From Vaginella massiliensis (GTDB lineage Bacteria; Bacteroidota; Bacteroidia; Flavobacteriales; Weeksellaceae), in the NCBI RefSeq assembly GCF_900089075.1, contig NZ_LT593746.1, positions 124,967 through 188,966 of the forward strand: a stretch of DNA of 64,000 nt, in the 5' to 3' direction. The notes below the pieces were generated by a model, which saw nothing but the letters and a program-made list of their open reading frames with translations, did no database searches and had not been told where the DNA came from. Shown piece by piece: positions 46,603-57,761 of this stretch. The first letter of the stretch is position 1. Every line of letters starts with the position of its first letter. Both the position numbers and the translations under genes were made by a program.

Positions 46603-47148
46603 TTATGCAGATTTACCTGCTTTTCTTCTAATTACTTCACCAACGAATTTGATACCTTTTCCTTTGTAAGGCTCTGGCTTACGGAAAGATCTAATCTTGG
46701 CAACAATCATCCCTAATAATTGCTTATCGTGTGACGATAAAGTAATGATTGGGTTTTTACCTTTCTCTGTCAAGGTTTCTACCGTCACCTCTGAAGGGAT
46801 TTGCATCACGATGTTGTGAGAAAATCCTAAAGACATATCTAAGTTTTGACCTTGGTGTGATGCTCTATAACCTACACCCACCAATTCTAATTGTTTTTTG
46901 AAACCTTCTGTAACACCAACCACCATATTGTTGATTAATGCTCGGTACAAACCATGTAAAGATTTATCTTCTTTTGATTCTGATGGGCGAACTACTGATA
47001 ATTTTCCATCTTCTATTTTGACATCGAATCCTTCTTTCAACTCTTGAGTCATGGTTACTTTTGGTCCTTTTACGGTAACCACGTTATCTTTAAACTCTAC
47101 GGTAGTTCCTGAAGGTATATTGATGATAGCGTTTCCTATTCTCGACAT
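46603..47148 (-). CDS. rplF: 50S ribosomal protein L6
   Basis: 181 residues with two repeated domains; near the factor-binding site of the 50S. Starts [14 protein letters not shown] and ends with the signature [19 protein letters not shown]. Nineteen bases after rpsH. Confidence 0.97.
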   Translation of the reverse strand: MSRIGNAIINIPSGTTVEFKDNVVTVKGPKVTMTQELKEGFDVKIEDGKLSVVRPSESKEDKSLHGLYRALINNMVVGVTEGFKKQLELVGVGYRASHQGQNLDMSLGFSHNIVMQIPSEVTVETLTEKGKNPIITLSSHDKQLLGMIVAKIRSFRKPEPYKGKGIKFVGEVIRRKAGKSA

Positions 47149-47167
47149 AATTTCTTGTTTTTAAAAA

Positions 47168-47569
47168 TTAGTAAACAATACATAATACCTCACCACCTAC
47201 ATTTTCTTGACGAGCTTGTTTGTCTGTCATCACGCCTTTAGATGTTGAAATAATTGCGATACCTAAACCATTCAAAACTCTAGGAAGCTCTTTTGCACCA
47301 GCATACTGACGTAAACCTGGCGAAGAAGCTCTCTTCAATTTTTTGATTGCTGGTTCTTTTGTCATTCTATCATATTTCAATGCGATTTTGATTGAATTAT
47401 GACCTTTCTCATTCGTCTCGAATTTGTAATTCAAGATGTAACCCTGTTCAAAAAGAATTCTTGTGATTTCTTTTTTCAATTTAGAGGCTGGGATTTGCAC
47501 TACTTTGTGTCCCGCCATCATTGCATTTCTTACACGCGTAAGATAATCTGAAATTGGATCTGTATACAT
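47168..47569 (-). CDS. rpsH: 30S ribosomal protein S8
   Basis: 133 residues; primary 16S rRNA binder. Starts [16 protein letters not shown] and ends with [19 protein letters not shown]...GGEVLCIVY. First gene after a terminator and a promoter-like box, so probably the head of a separate transcript running to rplQ. Confidence 0.96.
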   Translation of the reverse strand: MYTDPISDYLTRVRNAMMAGHKVVQIPASKLKKEITRILFEQGYILNYKFETNEKGHNSIKIALKYDRMTKEPAIKKLKRASSPGLRQYAGAKELPRVLNGLGIAIISTSKGVMTDKQARQENVGGEVLCIVY

Positions 47570-47646
47570 AAATTAATTTTAGAGTATAGAGCAGTTGCTC
47601 TACTTTTAAAATTACACTTTACAAAATGCACTATGCATTTGGGTTG

Positions 47647-47654
47647 CAAATATA
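47647..47654 (-). promoter_or_regulatory. Promoter-like -7 box ahead of rpsH
   Basis: TATATTTG on the minus strand matches the Bacteroidota TAnnTTTG box, ~78 bases before the rpsH start and downstream of the rpsN terminator. No clear TTTG at the -33 position, so this is tentative. Confidence 0.45.
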
Positions 47655-47750
47655 TGGCTTATTTTTTAATTAGCATCTATATCCTAAATAAAAATTTAAA
47701 TATTTTTATAGATGCCAAAGACTTAGCCTGCTCATGGGTTTTGGACATAA

Positions 47751-47784
47751 AAAATCCTTACTCAAAAAAATGAGTAAGGATTTC
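47751..47784 (-). terminator. Terminator between rpsN and rpsH
   Basis: Perfect 12-pair stem AAATCCTTACTC/GAGTAAGGATTT; T-run on the minus strand. It lies inside what is usually an unbroken spc operon. Confidence 0.85.
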
Positions 47785-47807
47785 TATCGTCTAGTTTCTT
47801 GATGTGT

Positions 47808-48077
47808 TTACCAAGAAGCTTTTTTCACTCCTGGGATTAAGCCTTCGTTTGCCATCTCGCGGAAAGTCACACGTGAGATCCCGAAAGTTCTCATGTATCC
47901 TCTCGGACGTCCTGTTAATTTACAACGGTTGTGTAAACGAACCGGCGAAGCGTTTTTTGGTAATCTTTGAAGACCTTCGTAGTCACCAGCGTCTAATAAA
48001 GCTTGACGTTTTGCTGCATATTTTGCAACCAACTTTGCTCTTTTACGCTCGCGCGCTTTCATTGATTCTTTTGCCAT
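47808..48077 (-). CDS. rpsN: 30S ribosomal protein S14, long zinc-free form
   Basis: 89 residues; 30S head protein. The C-terminal [20 protein letters not shown] region is intact and there is no CxxC pair, so it is the zinc-independent long type. Five bases after rplE. Confidence 0.97.
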   Translation of the reverse strand: MAKESMKARERKRAKLVAKYAAKRQALLDAGDYEGLQRLPKNASPVRLHNRCKLTGRPRGYMRTFGISRVTFREMANEGLIPGVKKASW

Positions 48078-48082
48078 AACTA

Positions 48083-48643
48083 TTATTGTTCTTTAGTGAA
48101 TGGTAATCCAAACTTAGTTAATAATGCTTTTGCTTCTTTGTCTGTGTTCGCAGAAGTTACAAAGGTAATATCTAATCCTTGAATTTTCTTGATTTTGTCG
48201 ATATTAATTTCAGGAAAGATGATTTGCTCGGTAATCCCAAGGTTGTAATTTCCTCTTCCGTCGAAACCTTTCGCGTTGATTCCTTGGAAGTCGCGTACAC
48301 GTGGTAAAGCTGCAGTTACCAAACGATCTAAGAATTCGTACATTTTCTCACCGCGTAAAGTTACTTTTGCACCGATTGGCATTCCTTTACGTAATTTGAA
48401 AGCGGCCTCATCCTTTTTAGATACAGTACCTACTGCTTTTTGACCTGTAATCAATTCCAACTCTTCGATTGCGTAGTCTACAATTTTTTTGTCTGCTGTT
48501 GCAGCACCCAAACCTTGTGACAAGACAATTTTCTGTAGTTTTGGAACTTGCATGATCGATTTGTAACCAAACTCTTCTTTGAGAGCTGCTACAATTTCTT
48601 CTCTATATTTTGCCTGTAGGCGAGGTGAATAATTTGTACTCAT
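48083..48643 (-). CDS. rplE: 50S ribosomal protein L5
   Basis: 186 residues; binds 5S rRNA and contacts P-site tRNA. Motifs [27 protein letters not shown] and [18 protein letters not shown]. Two bases after rplX. Confidence 0.97.
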   Translation of the reverse strand: MSTNYSPRLQAKYREEIVAALKEEFGYKSIMQVPKLQKIVLSQGLGAATADKKIVDYAIEELELITGQKAVGTVSKKDEAAFKLRKGMPIGAKVTLRGEKMYEFLDRLVTAALPRVRDFQGINAKGFDGRGNYNLGITEQIIFPEINIDKIKKIQGLDITFVTSANTDKEAKALLTKFGLPFTKEQ

Positions 48644-48645
48644 CG

Positions 48646-48960
48646 TTAAATAGCTTTACCTGTTTTTTTAACAATTCTTGTTTTCTTTCCATCCTCCACT
48701 TTGTAACCTACTTTCGCAGCTTTACCAGTTTCTGGATCTACCAAAGCCAATTTACAGACATAGATTGGAGCTTCTTTTTCGATCACTCCTCCTTGTGGGT
48801 TTTGTGCGCTTGGCTTTACACGTTTTTTTGCGATGTTCACCCCTTCAACAATTGCTTTTGCTTTGTCAGGGAATACACGCAATACTGTACCTGTTTTCCC
48901 TTTGTGAGAACCAGATAATACAACTACGTTGTCTCCTTTTTTAATTTTTAACTTTGCCAT
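48646..48960 (-). CDS. rplX: 50S ribosomal protein L24
   Basis: 104 residues; assembly initiator of the 50S with a KOW motif ([19 protein letters not shown]) followed by [12 protein letters not shown]. Confidence 0.97.
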   Translation of the reverse strand: MAKLKIKKGDNVVVLSGSHKGKTGTVLRVFPDKAKAIVEGVNIAKKRVKPSAQNPQGGVIEKEAPIYVCKLALVDPETGKAAKVGYKVEDGKKTRIVKKTGKAI

Positions 48961-48974
48961 GTTGAATTGATATT

Positions 48975-49343
48975 TTATAATACCTCTGGGGCTAATGATA
49001 CAATTTTCATATATTCTTTGTCACGTAATTCACGTGCCACTGGACCGAAAACACGTGTTCCACGCATTTCGCCTTGTGTATTCAATAACACACACGCGTT
49101 ATCATCGAAACGGATGTATGAACCGTCTTTTCTGCGAACTTCTTTTTTAGTTCTTACGACAACAGCTTTCGATACTGCTCCTTTTTTTACGTTACCCGAT
49201 GGGGTAGCTTCTTTGATGGCTACCACGATTTTGTCTCCTAAAGAGGCGTATCTTTTTCTAGTTCCGCCTAATACGCGGATTACTAATGCTTCGCGAGCTC
49301 CTGTGTTATCTGCAACTTTTAATCTCGATTCTTGTTGTAACAT
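48975..49343 (-). CDS. rplN: 50S ribosomal protein L14
   Basis: 122 residues; forms an intersubunit bridge. Starts [20 protein letters not shown]; signature [20 protein letters not shown] near the end. Confidence 0.97.
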   Translation of the reverse strand: MLQQESRLKVADNTGAREALVIRVLGGTRKRYASLGDKIVVAIKEATPSGNVKKGAVSKAVVVRTKKEVRRKDGSYIRFDDNACVLLNTQGEMRGTRVFGPVARELRDKEYMKIVSLAPEVL

Positions 49344-49351
49344 AACTTATA

Positions 49352-49606
49352 TTATTTAGCTCTTTCTATAATTTCTACTACTCTCCATCTTTTGTTTTTA
49401 GACAAAGGACGGGTTTCCATAATACGCACGGTATCTCCTTCGTTGCATTCGTTGGTTTCGTCGTGCGCGGTGTACTTCTTAGTTTTCAACACGAACTTTC
49501 CGTAGAAAGGGTGTTTTTGTTTTTTGGTCTCGGCTACAACAACAGTTTTATCCATTTTGTTTGATGTAACTAAACCAATTCTTTCTTTTCTTAAATTTCT
49601 TTCCAT
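49352..49606 (-). CDS. rpsQ: 30S ribosomal protein S17
   Basis: 84 residues; primary 16S binder with OB fold. [12 protein letters not shown] and [18 protein letters not shown] are diagnostic. Nine bases before rplN. Confidence 0.97.
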   Translation of the reverse strand: MERNLRKERIGLVTSNKMDKTVVVAETKKQKHPFYGKFVLKTKKYTAHDETNECNEGDTVRIMETRPLSKNKRWRVVEIIERAK

Positions 49607-49624
49607 CAGTTCAAAATTTAGTGA

Positions 49625-49819
49625 TTACTGTTGTTTTTGTTTTTCTGTTAGAATCGTCATTAGGCGTGCGATGTTTTTACGTGCATTTCTAATTTCGATT
49701 GGATTTCCGATTGGAGAAATTACGTGAGTCATTTTCAGGGACTCGTAATTTGCTTTTTCTTCAGCAATTTTTGCTTGTAATTCCTCTAAGCTAAGATTTC
49801 TAATATCTGCTGTTTTCAT
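49625..49819 (-). CDS. rpmC: 50S ribosomal protein L29
   Basis: 64 residues; helical hairpin protein near the tunnel exit. Starts MKTADIRNLSLEELQAKI and contains PIEIRNARKNIARLMTIL. Confidence 0.96.
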   Translation of the reverse strand: MKTADIRNLSLEELQAKIAEEKANYESLKMTHVISPIGNPIEIRNARKNIARLMTILTEKQKQQ

Positions 49820-49838
49820 TCTTGTACGTTTTTAAATA

Positions 49839-50258
49839 TTAGTTTTGGAAATCTCTTGCGACAACAAACTTGGTTTTCACTGGCAACTTTTGAGCTGCAA
49901 GGCGCAATGCTTCTGTTGCAACTTCTAGTGGAACACCTCCTACTTCGAAAAGGATACGTCCTGGTTTTACGGCTGCTACCCAATATTCTGGCGCACCTTT
50001 ACCTTTACCCATACGTACCTCTGCTGGTTTCTTGGTAATTGGTTTATCTGGAAAGATTTTGATCCATAACTGTCCTTCACGTTTCATGTAACGAGTAGCG
50101 GCGATACGTGCTGCCTCGATTTGACGAGCGGTGATGAATGATTCTTCTAGTGATTTGATCCCGAAAGTTCCGTAAGCTAATTGGTTTCCTCTTTGCGAGT
50201 TCCCTTTCATCTTACCTTTCTGGGTTTTTCTATATTTAACTCTTCTCGGTGATAACAT
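49839..50258 (-). CDS. rplP: 50S ribosomal protein L16
   Basis: 139 residues; near the A-site tRNA elbow and needed for peptidyl transfer centre assembly. [19 protein letters not shown] start and [19 protein letters not shown] signature. Confidence 0.97.
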   Translation of the reverse strand: MLSPRRVKYRKTQKGKMKGNSQRGNQLAYGTFGIKSLEESFITARQIEAARIAATRYMKREGQLWIKIFPDKPITKKPAEVRMGKGKGAPEYWVAAVKPGRILFEVGGVPLEVATEALRLAAQKLPVKTKFVVARDFQN

Positions 50259-50288
50259 AATCTACTTGTTTTTCGTAGTTAAACTTAA

Positions 50289-51008
50289 TTAACGTTTTCT
50301 GTTGTTTGAACGTTCACCTCCTCTTCTGTTGTCGGATCTCTTTTGTTTCTTTTGCAATCCAACTAATGGAGATAACTCTCTTTTCCCGTATACTTCACCT
50401 TTCATAATCCATACTTTGATCCCTAAGCGACCGTAGGTTGTATGAGCTTCTGAAATGTGATAATCGATATCTGCACGGAATGTTGATAAAGGAATACGTC
50501 CGTCTTTATATGTTTCTGAACGTGCCATCTCTGCTCCGTTTAAGCGACCAGAGATTTGAATTTTGATTCCTTCTGCATTCATACGCATAGCCGATGTAAT
50601 GGCCATTTTGATAGCTCGACGGTAAGAAATACGATTTTCGATTTGTCTAGCGATACTATCACCTACTAAGATGGCGTCTAATTCTGGTCTTTTGATTTCG
50701 AAAATGTTGATTTGAACCTCTTTTCCAGTGATTTTTTTCAACTCTTCTTTCAATTTATCAACTTCTTGTCCTCCTTTACCAATGATGATACCTGGACGAG
50801 CTGTGGTTACAGTAACTGTAACTAATTTCAAAGTACGATCTATATAAATACGAGAAACTCCGGCTTTTGATAAGCGTGCACGTAAGTATTTACGTACTTT
50901 TGCATCTTCAGCAATCTTGTCACCGTAATCATTTCCACCGTACCAGTTAGAATCCCATCCTCTGATGATTCCTAAACGATTTCCGATTGGATTAGTCTTT
51001 TGTCCCAT
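50289..51008 (-). CDS. rpsC: 30S ribosomal protein S3
   Basis: 239 residues; mRNA entry tunnel. KH domain with [16 protein letters not shown]-terminal domain with [12 protein letters not shown]; arginine-rich tail. Starts [14 protein letters not shown]. One base after rplV. Confidence 0.97.
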   Translation of the reverse strand: MGQKTNPIGNRLGIIRGWDSNWYGGNDYGDKIAEDAKVRKYLRARLSKAGVSRIYIDRTLKLVTVTVTTARPGIIIGKGGQEVDKLKEELKKITGKEVQINIFEIKRPELDAILVGDSIARQIENRISYRRAIKMAITSAMRMNAEGIKIQISGRLNGAEMARSETYKDGRIPLSTFRADIDYHISEAHTTYGRLGIKVWIMKGEVYGKRELSPLVGLQKKQKRSDNRRGGERSNNRKR

Positions 51009-51009
51009 A

Positions 51010-51429
51010 TTATTGATCTTCTACTTTTTGTTTATCTTCTTTAGTTCCTAAAACGATTGTCACATGGTTTGAACGTTTTCTGATGCGATGCGCTCTACCT
51101 TGTGGTGCAGTACGGATACGTTTCAATTGACGTGCGCTGTCTACGGCGATCGTTTTTACGTATAAACCTGCTTCTTCTACATCTGCTCCTTCGTTTTTTA
51201 CTTGCCAGTTTGCGATAGCGCTCAATAGCAATTTTTCTAGGCTGATAGAAGCGTGTTGTTTAGAATATTTTAAGATTCCTAAAGCTTTTTGAATTTCAAC
51301 TCCACGGATTACATCTGCCACTAATCTCATCTTGCGAGGAGAAGTTGGTACATTATTTAATTTCGCAAAAGCTATCTGCTTGTTAGCTTCTTTGATTTTT
51401 TCGTTACTTAATCTTTTTCTAGATCCCAT
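51010..51429 (-). CDS. rplV: 50S ribosomal protein L22
   Basis: 139 residues; lines the exit tunnel. [18 protein letters not shown] and the tunnel loop [18 protein letters not shown] are present. Confidence 0.97.
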   Translation of the reverse strand: MGSRKRLSNEKIKEANKQIAFAKLNNVPTSPRKMRLVADVIRGVEIQKALGILKYSKQHASISLEKLLLSAIANWQVKNEGADVEEAGLYVKTIAVDSARQLKRIRTAPQGRAHRIRKRSNHVTIVLGTKEDKQKVEDQ

Positions 51430-51438
51430 GGCCTTCTA

Positions 51439-51717
51439 CTATTTTTTTCCTTTGTTTTTAGCTCCGGCATGACCTCTAAAAGTACGTGTAGGAGCAAACT
51501 CACCTAATTTATGACCTACCATATTTTCTGTCACATATACTGGGATGAATTGTTTCCCGTTGTGTACAGCGATCGTTTGACCTACAAAGTCTGGAGAAAT
51601 CATAGATGCTCTAGACCAAGTTTTGATCACGTTTTTGCTACCCGATTCTACGTTAGCCAAAACTTTTCTTTCTAATTTATAGTGGATGAATGGTCCTTTT
51701 TTTAATGAACGTGCCAT
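51439..51717 (-). CDS. rpsS: 30S ribosomal protein S19
   Basis: 92 residues; 30S head. [18 protein letters not shown] start and [18 protein letters not shown] signature. Four bases after rplB. Confidence 0.97.
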   Translation of the reverse strand: MARSLKKGPFIHYKLERKVLANVESGSKNVIKTWSRASMISPDFVGQTIAVHNGKQFIPVYVTENMVGHKLGEFAPTRTFRGHAGAKNKGKK

Positions 51718-51720
51718 AAA

Positions 51721-52545
51721 TTATTTTTTTCTTCTTTCTACAATATATTTGTTAGACGCTTTCTTTTTCGAACGGGTTTTGTAACCTTTCGATGGTATAC
51801 CTTTTCTAGAACGTGGGATACCTCCGGTTGCTCTACCTTCACCACCTCCCATTGGGTGATCTACTGGGTTCATAACCATTGCTCTTGTTCTTGGACGGCG
51901 ACCTTTCCATCTAGATCGACCTGCTTTACCAGAAACTTCTAACTGATGATCTGAGTTGGAAACAACTCCGATAGTTGCTTTACACTCCACTAAAATCATT
52001 CTCACCTCTCCACTTGGTAACTTCACGATGGCGTATTTACCATCACGTGCTACTAATTGAGCATAAGTACCTGCACTTCTAGCCATAATAGCTCCTTGTC
52101 CTGGGCGCAACTCGATGCACGAGATCACGGTACCCAAAGGAATATTTTTTAGCTTCATTGTGTTACCTACTTCTGGTTCTACTGCGTCACCTGTAAAAAT
52201 TTGCTGACCAGCTTTTAGACCATTTTGAGCAATCACATAACGTTTTTCACCGTCTTCATAGGCAACCAACGCGATGAAAGCTGTTCTGTTTGGGTCATAC
52301 TGGATAGACTCTACAGTTGCTACTCCGTCTTTGTTGCGTTTGAAATCGATGATACGATATTTTTGTTTGTGACCTCCTCCGATATAACGCATTGTCATTT
52401 TACCAGAGTGGTTACGTCCACCCGATTTAGATTTACCTTCTACCAATGATTTTTCTGGTTTAGCACCTGGTGTTAAGACCGTAAAATCATTAACGATTCT
52501 AAAACGTTGTCCCGGGGTGATAGGTTTTAATTTTCTTACTGACAT
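51721..52545 (-). CDS. rplB: 50S ribosomal protein L2
   Basis: 274 residues; essential for peptidyl transferase and subunit joining. [18 protein letters not shown] carries the catalytic-region histidine. Full length, 16 bases after rplW. Confidence 0.98.
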   Translation of the reverse strand: MSVRKLKPITPGQRFRIVNDFTVLTPGAKPEKSLVEGKSKSGGRNHSGKMTMRYIGGGHKQKYRIIDFKRNKDGVATVESIQYDPNRTAFIALVAYEDGEKRYVIAQNGLKAGQQIFTGDAVEPEVGNTMKLKNIPLGTVISCIELRPGQGAIMARSAGTYAQLVARDGKYAIVKLPSGEVRMILVECKATIGVVSNSDHQLEVSGKAGRSRWKGRRPRTRAMVMNPVDHPMGGGEGRATGGIPRSRKGIPSKGYKTRSKKKASNKYIVERRKK

Positions 52546-52560
52546 TTTTTAAATCTTATA

Positions 52561-52845
52561 TTATCCGAACAACTCTATTTCTTGACCTTCAGCTAACTGA
52601 ACGGTCGCTTTTTTCAACTTATTTGTTTTACCAATTTGGAAACCTGTTTTGGTGTAACGGGTTTTCATTTTTGGTGCAGAAACCAAAGTATTCACTTTTA
52701 CTACTTGAACACCGTAAGCTTTCTCTACAGCTTCTTTGATCTGTAATTTGTTTGCTTTAGTATCTACATAAAACGAATATTGCCCTAACGCTTCGATATT
52801 GTTAGTCGCTTTTTCTGAAATTACTGGTTTTATTAATATTGCCAT
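52561..52845 (-). CDS. rplW: 50S ribosomal protein L23
   Basis: 94 residues; docking site at the tunnel exit for trigger factor and SRP. KPVISEKATNNIE start region and YSFYVDTKANKLQIKEAVE are typical. Confidence 0.96.
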   Translation of the reverse strand: MAILIKPVISEKATNNIEALGQYSFYVDTKANKLQIKEAVEKAYGVQVVKVNTLVSAPKMKTRYTKTGFQIGKTNKLKKATVQLAEGQEIELFG

Positions 52846-52852
52846 TTTCGTT

Positions 52853-53482
52853 TTATTTTCTTAAATTTTCTTGAATAGCTTCTAATGAACCTTCTAAAAA
52901 CACAACTTGTGATGCATTAATCAGGTCGAAAACATTGATTTCGCTATTATTTACTACTTTAGCTTTTGGCAAGTTACGTGACGATAGGTACACGTTTTTG
53001 TTTGCTTCTCCTAAAATAAACAAGGCTTTTTTGTCTTCGATTCCCAAACCTTTCAACACATTAATGAAATCTTTTGTTTTTGGAGCTTCGAATGTGAAGT
53101 CTTCTACAATTTTGATTTCATTGTCTGCTAATTTTTGAGACAAAACAGATTTTTTTGCTAATCTTTTTTGTGCTTTATTCAATTTGAAAGAATAGTTGCG
53201 TGGTCTTGGACCAAAAACACGTCCTCCCCCTCTGAATACTGGAGATTTGATAGAACCTGCACGTGCTGTACCTGTCCCTTTTTGTTTTTTGATCTTTTTG
53301 GTAGAACCTGCTACTTCATTTCTTTCTTTAGCTTTATGTGTTCCTTGTCGTTGAGCAGCCAAATATTGTTTAACTTCTAACCACACAGTGTGTGTAGAGG
53401 GCTCAACACCGAAAATCGCTTCGTCTAACGAAACTTTTCTTCCGGTTTCTTTTCCTTGGATATTTAATACTGCTACTTCCAT
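52853..53482 (-). CDS. rplD: 50S ribosomal protein L4
   Basis: 209 residues; its loop ([19 protein letters not shown]) reaches the tunnel. In proteobacteria L4 represses the S10 operon. Start overlaps the rplC stop by ten bases, so translation is coupled. Confidence 0.97.
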   Translation of the reverse strand: MEVAVLNIQGKETGRKVSLDEAIFGVEPSTHTVWLEVKQYLAAQRQGTHKAKERNEVAGSTKKIKKQKGTGTARAGSIKSPVFRGGGRVFGPRPRNYSFKLNKAQKRLAKKSVLSQKLADNEIKIVEDFTFEAPKTKDFINVLKGLGIEDKKALFILGEANKNVYLSSRNLPKAKVVNNSEINVFDLINASQVVFLEGSLEAIQENLRK

Positions 53483-54102
53483 CTTCTAACAATTACGTAT
53501 GAATTTTTAGGACCTGGGACTGCACCTTTTACTACTAAAAGATTCTTCTCAGCATCTACTTTTACTACTCTCAAATTCTGAACGGTTACTCGTTTACCTC
53601 CCATTCTTCCAGCCATACGCATTCCTTTGAATACACGAGATGGATCCGAACCAGCACCGATAGACCCTGGCGCTCTCAAACGGTTGTGTTGCCCGTGGGT
53701 TGATTGCCCAACTCCACCGAAACCATGACGTTTAACCACACCTTGGAATCCTTTACCTTTTGAAGTACCTGTGATACTTACAAATTCTCCTTCCGAAATC
53801 AAATCTACTTTAACTTCGTCTCCTAGGTTTAATGAATCTACGAATTCATCACCATAGAACTCAACCAATTTGCGTTTTGGTGTCGTCCCTGCCTTCTTGA
53901 AATGCCCTTTCAGTGCATTCGAAGTGTTTTTTTCTTTTGCGTCATCGAAACCAAGTTGGACACTTTTGTATCCATCTTTCTCTAAGGTTCTGACTTGTGT
54001 AACCACACATGGTCCAGCTTCTACGATGGTTACCGGAATGTTTTTCCCGTTTTCATCGAACAAGCTTGTCATGGCGATTTTTCTACCAATGATACCTGAC
54101 AT
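53473..54102 (-). CDS. rplC: 50S ribosomal protein L3
   Basis: 209 residues; early assembly protein reaching the peptidyl transferase centre. [20 protein letters not shown] and [16 protein letters not shown] signatures. It is the first gene of the transcript behind a promoter and a structured leader. Confidence 0.97.
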   Translation of the reverse strand: MSGIIGRKIAMTSLFDENGKNIPVTIVEAGPCVVTQVRTLEKDGYKSVQLGFDDAKEKNTSNALKGHFKKAGTTPKRKLVEFYGDEFVDSLNLGDEVKVDLISEGEFVSITGTSKGKGFQGVVKRHGFGGVGQSTHGQHNRLRAPGSIGAGSDPSRVFKGMRMAGRMGGKRVTVQNLRVVKVDAEKNLLVVKGAVPGPKNSYVIVRRWK

Positions 54103-54142
54103 TTGTTTTAATTAAGTTAATAATTGTTTTATAATTCTATTT

Positions 54143-54190
54143 CAGGCAGTTGAAGTTATGATAACTTTTAGAGATTCCCTGCCTAAAATT
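54143..54190 (-). promoter_or_regulatory. Structured RNA leader of the rplC operon, candidate autoregulatory element
   Basis: On the minus strand the transcript would open with an outer stem AGGCAG (54179-54184) / CTGCCT (54144-54149) enclosing an inner hairpin AAGTTA-TCA-TAACTT (54153-54167). The structure starts within a few bases of the predicted 5' end and ends ~40 bases before the rplC start. Ribosomal operons often carry leaders bound by one of their own proteins; which protein is unknown here. Confidence 0.45.
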
Positions 54191-54196
54191 AGCATG

Positions 54197-54227
54197 CAAA
54201 GATAAGAATTTATTTAAAGCATACAAA
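54197..54227 (-). promoter_or_regulatory. rplC operon promoter, Bacteroidota type
   Basis: Minus strand TTTG (54224-54227), 19 bases, TATCTTTG (54197-54204): same boxes and spacing as before guaB. Confidence 0.65.
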
Positions 54228-54335
54228 TTTTATCTAAGTTATTTTCTTTGAATTGCTTAAGATATTTTTCAGTCGATTCAAATGAATTTGTAAAAACCAC
54301 AAAATCAACACTTTAGCAAATATGATTAGGTTATA

Positions 54336-54366
54336 AAAAAAATCCGTTCGTTGCGAACGGATTTTG
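54336..54366 (-). terminator. rpsJ terminator
   Basis: Perfect stem AAATCCGTTCG/CGAACGGATTT with T-run on the minus strand. It separates the str-rpsJ unit from rplC onward. Confidence 0.9.
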
Positions 54367-54385
54367 TTTATGATTTAAAGTATTA

Positions 54386-54691
54386 CTACACTTTAATCTC
54401 TACTTCTACACCACTTGGCAATTCCAACTTCATCAATGCGTCTACTGTTTTGGCAGAAGAAGAATAGATGTCCAACAATCTCTTATGAGCTGTTAATTGA
54501 AATTGTTCACGCGATTTTTTGTTTACGTGTGGTGATCTCAAAACTGTAAAAATTCTTTTGTGAGTTGGCAACGGAATTGGTCCATTGACAACTGCACCTG
54601 TTGATTTTACAGTTTTCACTATTTTATCAGCTGATTTATCAACTAAGTTGTAATCGTATGATTTTAATTTTATTCTAATTTTTTGACTCAT
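54386..54691 (-). CDS. rpsJ: 30S ribosomal protein S10
   Basis: 101 residues; 30S head and antitermination factor Nus[21 protein letters not shown] start and [19 protein letters not shown] signature. Twelve bases after fusA, so it belongs to the str unit here rather than heading the S10 operon. Confidence 0.97.
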   Translation of the reverse strand: MSQKIRIKLKSYDYNLVDKSADKIVKTVKSTGAVVNGPIPLPTHKRIFTVLRSPHVNKKSREQFQLTAHKRLLDIYSSSAKTVDALMKLELPSGVEVEIKV

Positions 54692-54702
54692 TTCTACAAT
54701 AA

Positions 54703-56826
54703 TTAAGCGTTACCTTTAGCTTTTTCGATTACTGCTTCTGCGATATTTGCAGGAGCTGGTGCGTAATGATCGAATTCCATAGTAGAAGTTGCACGTCCTG
54801 AAGATAATGTACGTAATGAGGTTACATATCCGAACATTTCTGCTAATGGTACTAATGCTTTGATTACTTTAGAATTGTTTCGATCATCCATACCTGACAC
54901 TTGACCACGTCTTCTGTTCAAGTCACCCACGATATCACCCATGTTTTCTTCTGGTGTCAACACCTCCAATTTCATGATTGGCTCTAGGATTTGAGCTCCT
55001 GCTGCTTTTGCAGCTGCTTTGTATCCTAATTGTGCAGCCAACTCGAACGACAATTGGTCAGAATCCACTGGATGGAAAGAACCGTCTTTCAAGATTACTT
55101 TCATCGAATCCATTTCGAATCCAGCCAAAGGTCCGTTTTTCATTGCAGCTTTGAAACCTTTCTCGATAGAAGGGATAAACTCTTTCGGTACGTTACCTCC
55201 TTTGATTTCTGAGATGAATTCCAATCCTGTTTTTCCTTCGTCTGCAGGTCCCATTTCGAAAATGATGTCGGCGAATTTACCGCGTCCACCAGATTGTTTT
55301 TTGTATACCTCGCGGTGGTCTGCAACTTTAGAGAACGATTCTTTGTACTCTACTTGTGGTTCACCTTGGTTAACTTCTACTTTGAACTCGCGTTTCAAGC
55401 GGTCTACAATGATATCTAAGTGCAACTCACCCATTCCAGAGATTACAGTTTGCCCAGAAGCTTCATCTGTTTTTACTTGGAAAGTTGGATCTTCTTCGGC
55501 CAATTTTGCCAAAGCCATTCCCAATTTATCAACGTCGGCTTTTGTTTTTGGTTCTACTGCAATACCAATTACTGGATCTGGGAAGTCCATAGATTCTAAT
55601 ACGATAGGATTTTTCTCATCACAAAGAGTATCTCCTGTTTTGATGTCTTTAAATCCTACTGCAGCTCCGATATCACCAGCTTCGATACGCTCGATTGGTT
55701 CTTGTTTGTTTGCATGCATTTGGAAGATACGAGAGATACGTTCTTTGTTGCCAGAACGTGTGTTCAATACATAAGAACCTGCATCTAATCCACCAGAATA
55801 TGCACGGAAGAATGCTAAACGTCCAACATAAGGGTCGGTAGCAATTTTGAATGCTAAAGCTGCGAAAGGCTCGTCTACAGAAGGTTTTCTTGACGCTGGT
55901 TCATCTGTTTTTGGGTCTGTTCCCGGAATCGCTTCTTTATCTGTTGGTGAAGGTAAATAACGACAAACAGCATCTAACATGAACTGAACTCCTTTGTTTT
56001 TGAAAGACGATCCACAAGTCATTGGGATAATCGACATATCCAAAGTTGCAGCACGTAATGCGTTGTTGATTTCTTCTTCTGTGATAGAGTTTTCGTCCTC
56101 CATGTATTTCTCCAACAAATCTTCGTCGTAAGCAGCTACTTCTTCGATTAGTTGTGCACGGTATTGTTTCACATCGTCTACCATGTTTTCTGGGATATCT
56201 ACGATATCGAATGTCATACCATAGTTGTCATCGTGCCATACCATTGCACGGTTTTTTACCAAGTCTACTACTCCTTTGAAGTCTGCCTCGTCACCGATTG
56301 GCAATACGATTGGCACAGCATTAGACCCTAACATGTCTTTTACCTGCTGACATACTCCTAAGAAGTTAGCTCCTTGACGGTCCATTTTATTTACGAATCC
56401 TAAACGTGGAACTTTGTAGTTGTCTGCTAATCTCCAGTTGGTTTCAGATTGTGGCTCTACCCCATCAACTGCAGAGAACAAGAACACCAATCCGTCTAAT
56501 ACACGTAAAGAACGGTTTACCTCTACGGTAAAGTCAACGTGACCAGGAGTGTCGATAATGTTGAAGTGATACGCTTTGGCATCTGGCAATGGTTTTCCTT
56601 GCTCTGTTGGGAAAGTCCAATCTACAGTAACTGCAGCAGAGGTAATGGTAATACCACGTTCAGCCTCTTGCTCCATCCAGTCGGTTGTTGCAGATCCCTC
56701 GTGCGTTTCACCAAGTTTGTGGTTTTTACCTGAGTAAAATAAGATACGTTCTGTGGTTGTAGTTTTCCCTGCATCGATGTGTGCAGCGATCCCAATATTT
56801 CTTGTATATTTTAAATCTCTTGCCAT
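54703..56826 (-). CDS. fusA: Elongation factor G
   Basis: 707 residues; GTPase that drives translocation. G1 [16 protein letters not shown]3 [10 protein letters not shown]4 NKMDRQGAN; domain IV with [15 protein letters not shown]. Five bases after rpsG. Only one EF-G gene is seen in the window. Confidence 0.98.
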   Translation of the reverse strand: MARDLKYTRNIGIAAHIDAGKTTTTERILFYSGKNHKLGETHEGSATTDWMEQEAERGITITSAAVTVDWTFPTEQGKPLPDAKAYHFNIIDTPGHVDFTVEVNRSLRVLDGLVFLFSAVDGVEPQSETNWRLADNYKVPRLGFVNKMDRQGANFLGVCQQVKDMLGSNAVPIVLPIGDEADFKGVVDLVKNRAMVWHDDNYGMTFDIVDIPENMVDDVKQYRAQLIEEVAAYDEDLLEKYMEDENSITEEEINNALRAATLDMSIIPMTCGSSFKNKGVQFMLDAVCRYLPSPTDKEAIPGTDPKTDEPASRKPSVDEPFAALAFKIATDPYVGRLAFFRAYSGGLDAGSYVLNTRSGNKERISRIFQMHANKQEPIERIEAGDIGAAVGFKDIKTGDTLCDEKNPIVLESMDFPDPVIGIAVEPKTKADVDKLGMALAKLAEEDPTFQVKTDEASGQTVISGMGELHLDIIVDRLKREFKVEVNQGEPQVEYKESFSKVADHREVYKKQSGGRGKFADIIFEMGPADEGKTGLEFISEIKGGNVPKEFIPSIEKGFKAAMKNGPLAGFEMDSMKVILKDGSFHPVDSDQLSFELAAQLGYKAAAKAAGAQILEPIMKLEVLTPEENMGDIVGDLNRRRGQVSGMDDRNNSKVIKALVPLAEMFGYVTSLRTLSSGRATSTMEFDHYAPAPANIAEAVIEKAKGNA

Positions 56827-56831
56827 TGTTA

Positions 56832-57308
56832 TTAGAATCTAAAGTGTGAGAATGCTTTATTTGCTTCAGCCATTTTGTGGGTGTCTTGACGTTTTTTGAA
56901 CGCAGCACCTTCTTCTTTAGCAGCAGCGATGATCTCACCAGCTAATTTCTGAGCCATTGATTTTTCATTACGTTTGCGAGCGTAAGAGATTAACCACTTC
57001 ATAGCAGTTGAAATTTTACGGTCTGGACGAATTTCCATTGGAATTTGGAATGTAGCACCCCCTACACGACGAGAACGTACCTCTACGTGTGGCATAACGT
57101 TTGACAATGCGTCTTTCCAAATTTCTAATGCCGATTTCTCTGCATCTTCTTTGCGTTGCTCTACGATATCTAATGCATCATAGAAAATCTTGAACGCTAC
57201 AGATTTTTTACCGTCTAACATTAAGTTGTTTACGAAACGTGTTACTAACTGATCATTAAATTTAGGATCTGGAAGTAAAGGTCTTTTTTTAGCTCTTGTC
57301 TTTCTCAT
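56832..57308 (-). CDS. rpsG: 30S ribosomal protein S7
   Basis: 158 residues; nucleates the 30S head. [19 protein letters not shown] start and [19 protein letters not shown]-terminal helix intact. Confidence 0.97.
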   Translation of the reverse strand: MRKTRAKKRPLLPDPKFNDQLVTRFVNNLMLDGKKSVAFKIFYDALDIVEQRKEDAEKSALEIWKDALSNVMPHVEVRSRRVGGATFQIPMEIRPDRKISTAMKWLISYARKRNEKSMAQKLAGEIIAAAKEEGAAFKKRQDTHKMAEANKAFSHFRF

Positions 57309-57320
57309 TGTTCCTTAAAT

Positions 57321-57704
57321 TTATTTTTTAGCCTCTTTAGGACGTTTCGCTCCATACTTACTTCTACGCTGTGTACGTCCGTTTACACCAGCGGTATCAA
57401 GTGCTCCACGTACAATGTGATAACGAACACCTGGTAAGTCTTTTACTCTTCCTCCTCTTACCAATACTATCGAGTGCTCTTGAAGATTGTGTCCTTCACC
57501 GCCGATGTACGCATTCACCTCTTTCCCGTTGGTCAACCTTACACGCGCTACTTTACGCATAGCCGAGTTTGGTTTCTTAGGGGTAGTCGTGTAAACACGC
57601 GTACATACACCGCGACGTTGTGGACATGACTCCAAAGCAGCCGATTTACTCTTCTTGGTTAGGGTTTTTCTACCTTTTCTAACTAATTGTTGAATTGTTG
57701 GCAT
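57321..57704 (-). CDS. rpsL: 30S ribosomal protein S12
   Basis: 127 residues; decoding centre. [12 protein letters not shown] start; [18 protein letters not shown]; the streptomycin-site loop [12 protein letters not shown] has the wild-type lysine, as does [11 protein letters not shown]. First gene of the str unit. Confidence 0.98.
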   Translation of the reverse strand: MPTIQQLVRKGRKTLTKKSKSAALESCPQRRGVCTRVYTTTPKKPNSAMRKVARVRLTNGKEVNAYIGGEGHNLQEHSIVLVRGGRVKDLPGVRYHIVRGALDTAGVNGRTQRRSKYGAKRPKEAKK

Positions 57705-57753
57705 ACTAATAAAATATTCCTTTTTTTAATTAAATTTCCCATTTTTGGGCATG

Positions 57754-57761
57754 CAAAATTA
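57754..57761 (-). promoter_or_regulatory. Promoter-like -7 box ahead of rpsL
   Basis: TAATTTTG on the minus strand, 50 bases before rpsL. No clear -33 TTTG. The rest of the 447-base gap (57705-58151) between rpsL and the divergent transporter gene is A+T rich and holds no gene I trust. Confidence 0.4.
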
